This document shows, one piece after another, positions 7,505 to 10,195 of a DNA stretch of 10,195 nt. The position numbers and the translations under genes were made by a program. Source of the DNA: Bacteroidales bacterium (lineage in GTDB: Bacteria > Bacteroidota > Bacteroidia > Bacteroidales > P3); contig JAISVE010000135.1 in the NCBI GenBank assembly GCA_031271725.1, forward strand, positions 1 through 10,195, written 5' to 3'. Within the stretch, counting starts at the first letter, position 1; every line of letters starts with the position of its first letter. The notes under the pieces are model-generated. The model worked only from the letters and a program-made list of their open reading frames with translations. It had not been told where the DNA came from and ran no database searches.

Positions 7505-10195
7505 ATGAAAAGAATTTTAACATTAAGCATTGCATGCTTGTTCATTTGCGGCTTGTTTTTACAACAGGCAAACGCGCAACAAACCTACAATTTAAACGAT
7601 CCGCTTCCGGTAAACCCGAAAGTAAAAATCGGAAAATTACCAAACGGTTTAACCTACTATATTCAGGCAAATAAAAAACCGGAAAACCGCGCAACATTTT
7701 TCTTGGCGGTTAATGCGGGCTCTGTTTTGGAAGACACCAATCAAATAGGATTGGCACACTTTGCAGAACACATGGGCTTCAACGGCACCAAACAATTTCC
7801 CGGCAATACCCTTATTGACGAATTGGAAAAGAAAGGCATTATATTCGGACGCGGCATCAATGCGTGGACAAGTTTTGAAGAAACTTGCTATTATGTTACG
7901 TTGCCCACAGATGACACCGCCTTATTTAATACAGGCTTGAAAGCATTGGATGCATGGGGATTCGGTATGCTTATGTCGGGAGCAGAAATAGAAAAGGAAC
8001 GCGGCGTAATTATTGAAGAACATCGCTTGCATTTGGGAGCGTCAGACAGACTGCGTCAAAAAACATGGCCCATTATGTTGAAAGGCTCTCTGTACGCTGA
8101 CAGATTACCTATCGGAACTCTAAAAAGTTTGCAAACATTTAAACATAATGACATCCGTTCTTTTTACAAAAAATGGTATCGCACAGACAATATGGCGATA
8201 GTTATTGTAGGTGATTTTGATCCTGCATATATGGAACAAATGCTTGTAGATTTCTTTACCATGAACGACCGCCCAAGCACCACATTAGAACGTCCTAAAT
8301 ATCATATTCCCGATAATAAAGAGCCCCTGGTTGCTATCGCGAGCGACCCCGAAGCATCGGGCACTTCCATAAGTTTATTCTTTAAGCAAACTCAAAAGGA
8401 ATATAAAACTTATGGAGATTTCCGCAGTCAAATGTTAGATGAATTGTTTAGCTCGATGTTGAATGCTCGTTTTGCAGAACTCTCCGAGAAAAAAGACTGT
8501 CCGTTTATGTATGGCTATTCTTTCTATGGCAGCTTTCTTTCCAGAACCAATGAAGCCTTCGCAGTAGTAAGTGCAGCCAAAGAAAATAAAGGCATGCCTG
8601 CTTTGGAATTAATGCTTAAAGAAGTAAGACGTGTGCAGCAACATGGCTTTCTGCAATCGGAATTGGAGCGTGCAAAAATAGAATATCTTGCAGGTACTGA
8701 AAGAATGGCGAAGGAAGCAGATAAAAAAGAATCACCGAATTTTTGCAGATCCTATGCAGGAAATTTTCTTGATGAAGCACCGATTTACGGCGATTCTTTA
8801 AACCATATATTTTCTTCATATTTTATGAACGGAATTAAATTGGAAGAAATAAATGCTTTAATCAACAAATATATTACCAATGAAAATATAGTTGTAAATT
8901 TTACTTTGCAAGAGAAAAAAGGAGTAAAGATGCCAACTGAGAAAGATGTTTTGGGAATGATTGAAAAAACGATGAAGTCGGAACAAAAGCCTTATGAAGA
9001 TGCGCAAAATGCAGCACCATTCCTGACAAAAGAGCCTTCAGGCGGAAAAATTGTTTCCAAAACAGATAACGCAGAATTTAATTATACCGAATATAAATTA
9101 AGCAATGGTGCTACTGTGGTTGTAAAGAAGACCGATTTCAAAAATGATGAAATTCTAATGCGTGCTTTTAGTCCCGGCGGAATGTCTTTGTATCCCGAAA
9201 GTCAATATGTCAATACCGTGTATGGCTCTTATGTTATCAATGGCAGCGGTATTGGAAATTATTCCCCAACCGATTTGCAGAAATTTATGATGGGTAAAAA
9301 CTTTAGTTTATGGAGCAACGTTGGTTATTATTCCGAAGGTTTGAATGGTAATTCTGTTCCGAAAGATTTTGAATACTTCTTGCAACATTTGTTTATGGTA
9401 TTTGAGGCACCTCGTAAAGATGTGGAAACTTATGAGCGTCAGATTGACGAATGGAGAAATCAAATAAGCATGTATGCAAATAATCCCGATGTTCAATTCA
9501 TCATATTCAGTATGAAACAGCAATATCCTCAAGAAAAAATGAATCCTATGATTACCGAGAGCGATATAAAAACGATGAACTTGGAAGAAATGTACAAAAT
9601 TTATCGCGAACGTTTTAATAACGCAAGCGACTTCACTTTTATTTTTGTTGGTAATATAGAAGAAAAAGATATTGCTTTAATTGAAAAATATATTGGCGGA
9701 ATTTCATCTACCGGGAAAAGCGAAACGATAAAAGATATCGACACACCGTTGGCAAAAGGTTTGGTTGATAAAACCCTGTATATGGGACTTGAAGATAAAA
9801 CCGCAATGCAGTTCAAAACAGAAATGCCTTATGAATGGAATGCCGAAAATATTTTGTTAACCAATGTTTTGAACAAGGTTATAAGTATTAAGATGACAGA
9901 AAATATTCGTGAAAAAATGGGAGGTACTTATGGCATAGGCGCTTCATTGTCCTTTAGTAAAGTTCCTAAAGCCGAATGCGGATTAAGTATTAGATTAGGT
10001 TGTCAGCCCGAACGTGTTGATGAAATAACAGCCGAAATTTGGCGTACAATGGATGAACTTATTGCAAATGGTCCAAGCGAAACAGATTTGAATAAAGCCA
10101 AAGAACAACTCATTCGCGAAAAGGAAACCAATTTGAAGGAAAATCGTACTTGGGTGAATTATCTCAATACTCTCTACGGACCTGAACAACTTCCT
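7505..10195 (+). CDS. Secreted M16 (pitrilysin/PqqL-type) zinc metallopeptidase, C-terminus off window
   Basis: The frame is open from the ATG at 7505 to the right edge, 897 codons with no stop when read codon by codon. Family members of this layout run about 930-940 residues, so probably only some tens of residues are missing. Residues 1-24 look like a signal peptide (MKR, hydrophobic core, ANA before QQ), implying a periplasmic or exported enzyme. The inverted zinc motif HxxEH is intact: H85, E88, H89 in 'GLAHFAEHMGFNGTK'. A downstream 'KERGVIIEEHRL' (164-175) supplies the probable third ligand, E172. Next is an M16_C domain (about 200-380, with 'FYKKWYRTDNMAIVIVGDFD' at 220-239). A second, catalytically inactive half follows (about 530 onward), with a second M16_C-like segment near 697 and the R802/Y809 pair in 'REKMGGTYGIG'. 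Its peptide substrate cannot be read from sequence. It starts 20 nt after kce and may share its transcript. A link to lysine fermentation through peptide supply is speculative. Confidence 0.93.
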   Translation, partial: MKRILTLSIACLFICGLFLQQANAQQTYNLNDPLPVNPKVKIGKLPNGLTYYIQANKKPENRATFFLAVNAGSVLEDTNQIGLAHFAEHMGFNGTKQFPGNTLIDELEKKGIIFGRGINAWTSFEETCYYVTLPTDDTALFNTGLKALDAWGFGMLMSGAEIEKERGVIIEEHRLHLGASDRLRQKTWPIMLKGSLYADRLPIGTLKSLQTFKHNDIRSFYKKWYRTDNMAIVIVGDFDPAYMEQMLVDFFTMNDRPSTTLERPKYHIPDNKEPLVAIASDPEASGTSISLFFKQTQKEYKTYGDFRSQMLDELFSSMLNARFAELSEKKDCPFMYGYSFYGSFLSRTNEAFAVVSAAKENKGMPALELMLKEVRRVQQHGFLQSELERAKIEYLAGTERMAKEADKKESPNFCRSYAGNFLDEAPIYGDSLNHIFSSYFMNGIKLEEINALINKYITNENIVVNFTLQEKKGVKMPTEKDVLGMIEKTMKSEQKPYEDAQNAAPFLTKEPSGGKIVSKTDNAEFNYTEYKLSNGATVVVKKTDFKNDEILMRAFSPGGMSLYPESQYVNTVYGSYVINGSGIGNYSPTDLQKFMMGKNFSLWSNVGYYSEGLNGNSVPKDFEYFLQHLFMVFEAPRKDVETYERQIDEWRNQISMYANNPDVQFIIFSMKQQYPQEKMNPMITESDIKTMNLEEMYKIYRERFNNASDFTFIFVGNIEEKDIALIEKYIGGISSTGKSETIKDIDTPLAKGLVDKTLYMGLEDKTAMQFKTEMPYEWNAENILLTNVLNKVISIKMTENIREKMGGTYGIGASLSFSKVPKAECGLSIRLGCQPERVDEITAEIWRTMDELIANGPSETDLNKAKEQLIREKETNLKENRTWVNYLNTLYGPEQLP

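Noticed and set aside
9308..10189. Antisense open frames inside the M16 peptidase gene
   Set aside because: They are shadows of the long continuous + frame from 7505, which has a signal peptide and intact M16 motifs.

Overview
The window is an AT-rich stretch from what is very probably an anaerobic, amino-acid-fermenting member of the Bacteroidota. The evidence is the style of NusA and of the 1000-residue IF-2 with its long charged linker, the lack of convincing Shine-Dalgarno sequences (leaders are A/T-rich instead), and the presence of lysine-fermentation enzymes known from anaerobes. I cannot place it below phylum from sequence alone. Every gene is on the + strand, and I see no tRNA, rRNA, CRISPR array, transposase or phage gene.

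Region 1 (1-5371) is a housekeeping translation/transcription block: the 3' part of nusA (its N-terminal domain lies off the left edge), infB (initiation factor IF-2) and tilS (tRNA-Ile lysidine synthetase). infB and tilS are only 9 nt apart. A 141-nt gap separates nusA from infB and holds an intergenic repeat with inverted ends.

Region 2 (5396-7484) starts 24 nt after tilS and encodes three enzymes of the 3-keto-5-aminohexanoate route of lysine fermentation: the A (alpha) subunit of an acetoacetate/butyrate-type CoA-transferase, 3-aminobutyryl-CoA ammonia-lyase (kal) and the 3-keto-5-aminohexanoate cleavage enzyme (kce). Kce splits 3-keto-5-aminohexanoate with acetyl-CoA into acetoacetate and 3-aminobutyryl-CoA. 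Kal removes ammonia to give crotonyl-CoA. After reduction to butyryl-CoA, the CoA-transferase would swap CoA onto acetoacetate and release butyrate. The B subunit of the transferase, the aminomutases (kamA, kamD/E) and the dehydrogenase (kdd) are not in the window. A 226-nt gap between kal and kce holds a second, longer copy of the intergenic repeat with a strong nested hairpin.

Region 3 (7505-10195) is a large secreted M16-family zinc peptidase of PqqL type, open to the right edge, with an intact zinc motif and a signal peptide. It starts 20 nt after kce.

I found no convincing wholly new system. The most noteworthy non-coding signal is the pair of related, modular, inverted-ended repeats lying immediately after the nusA and kal stop codons. 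The most noteworthy gene arrangement is the butting of a partial lysine-fermentation cluster onto the infB-tilS block.
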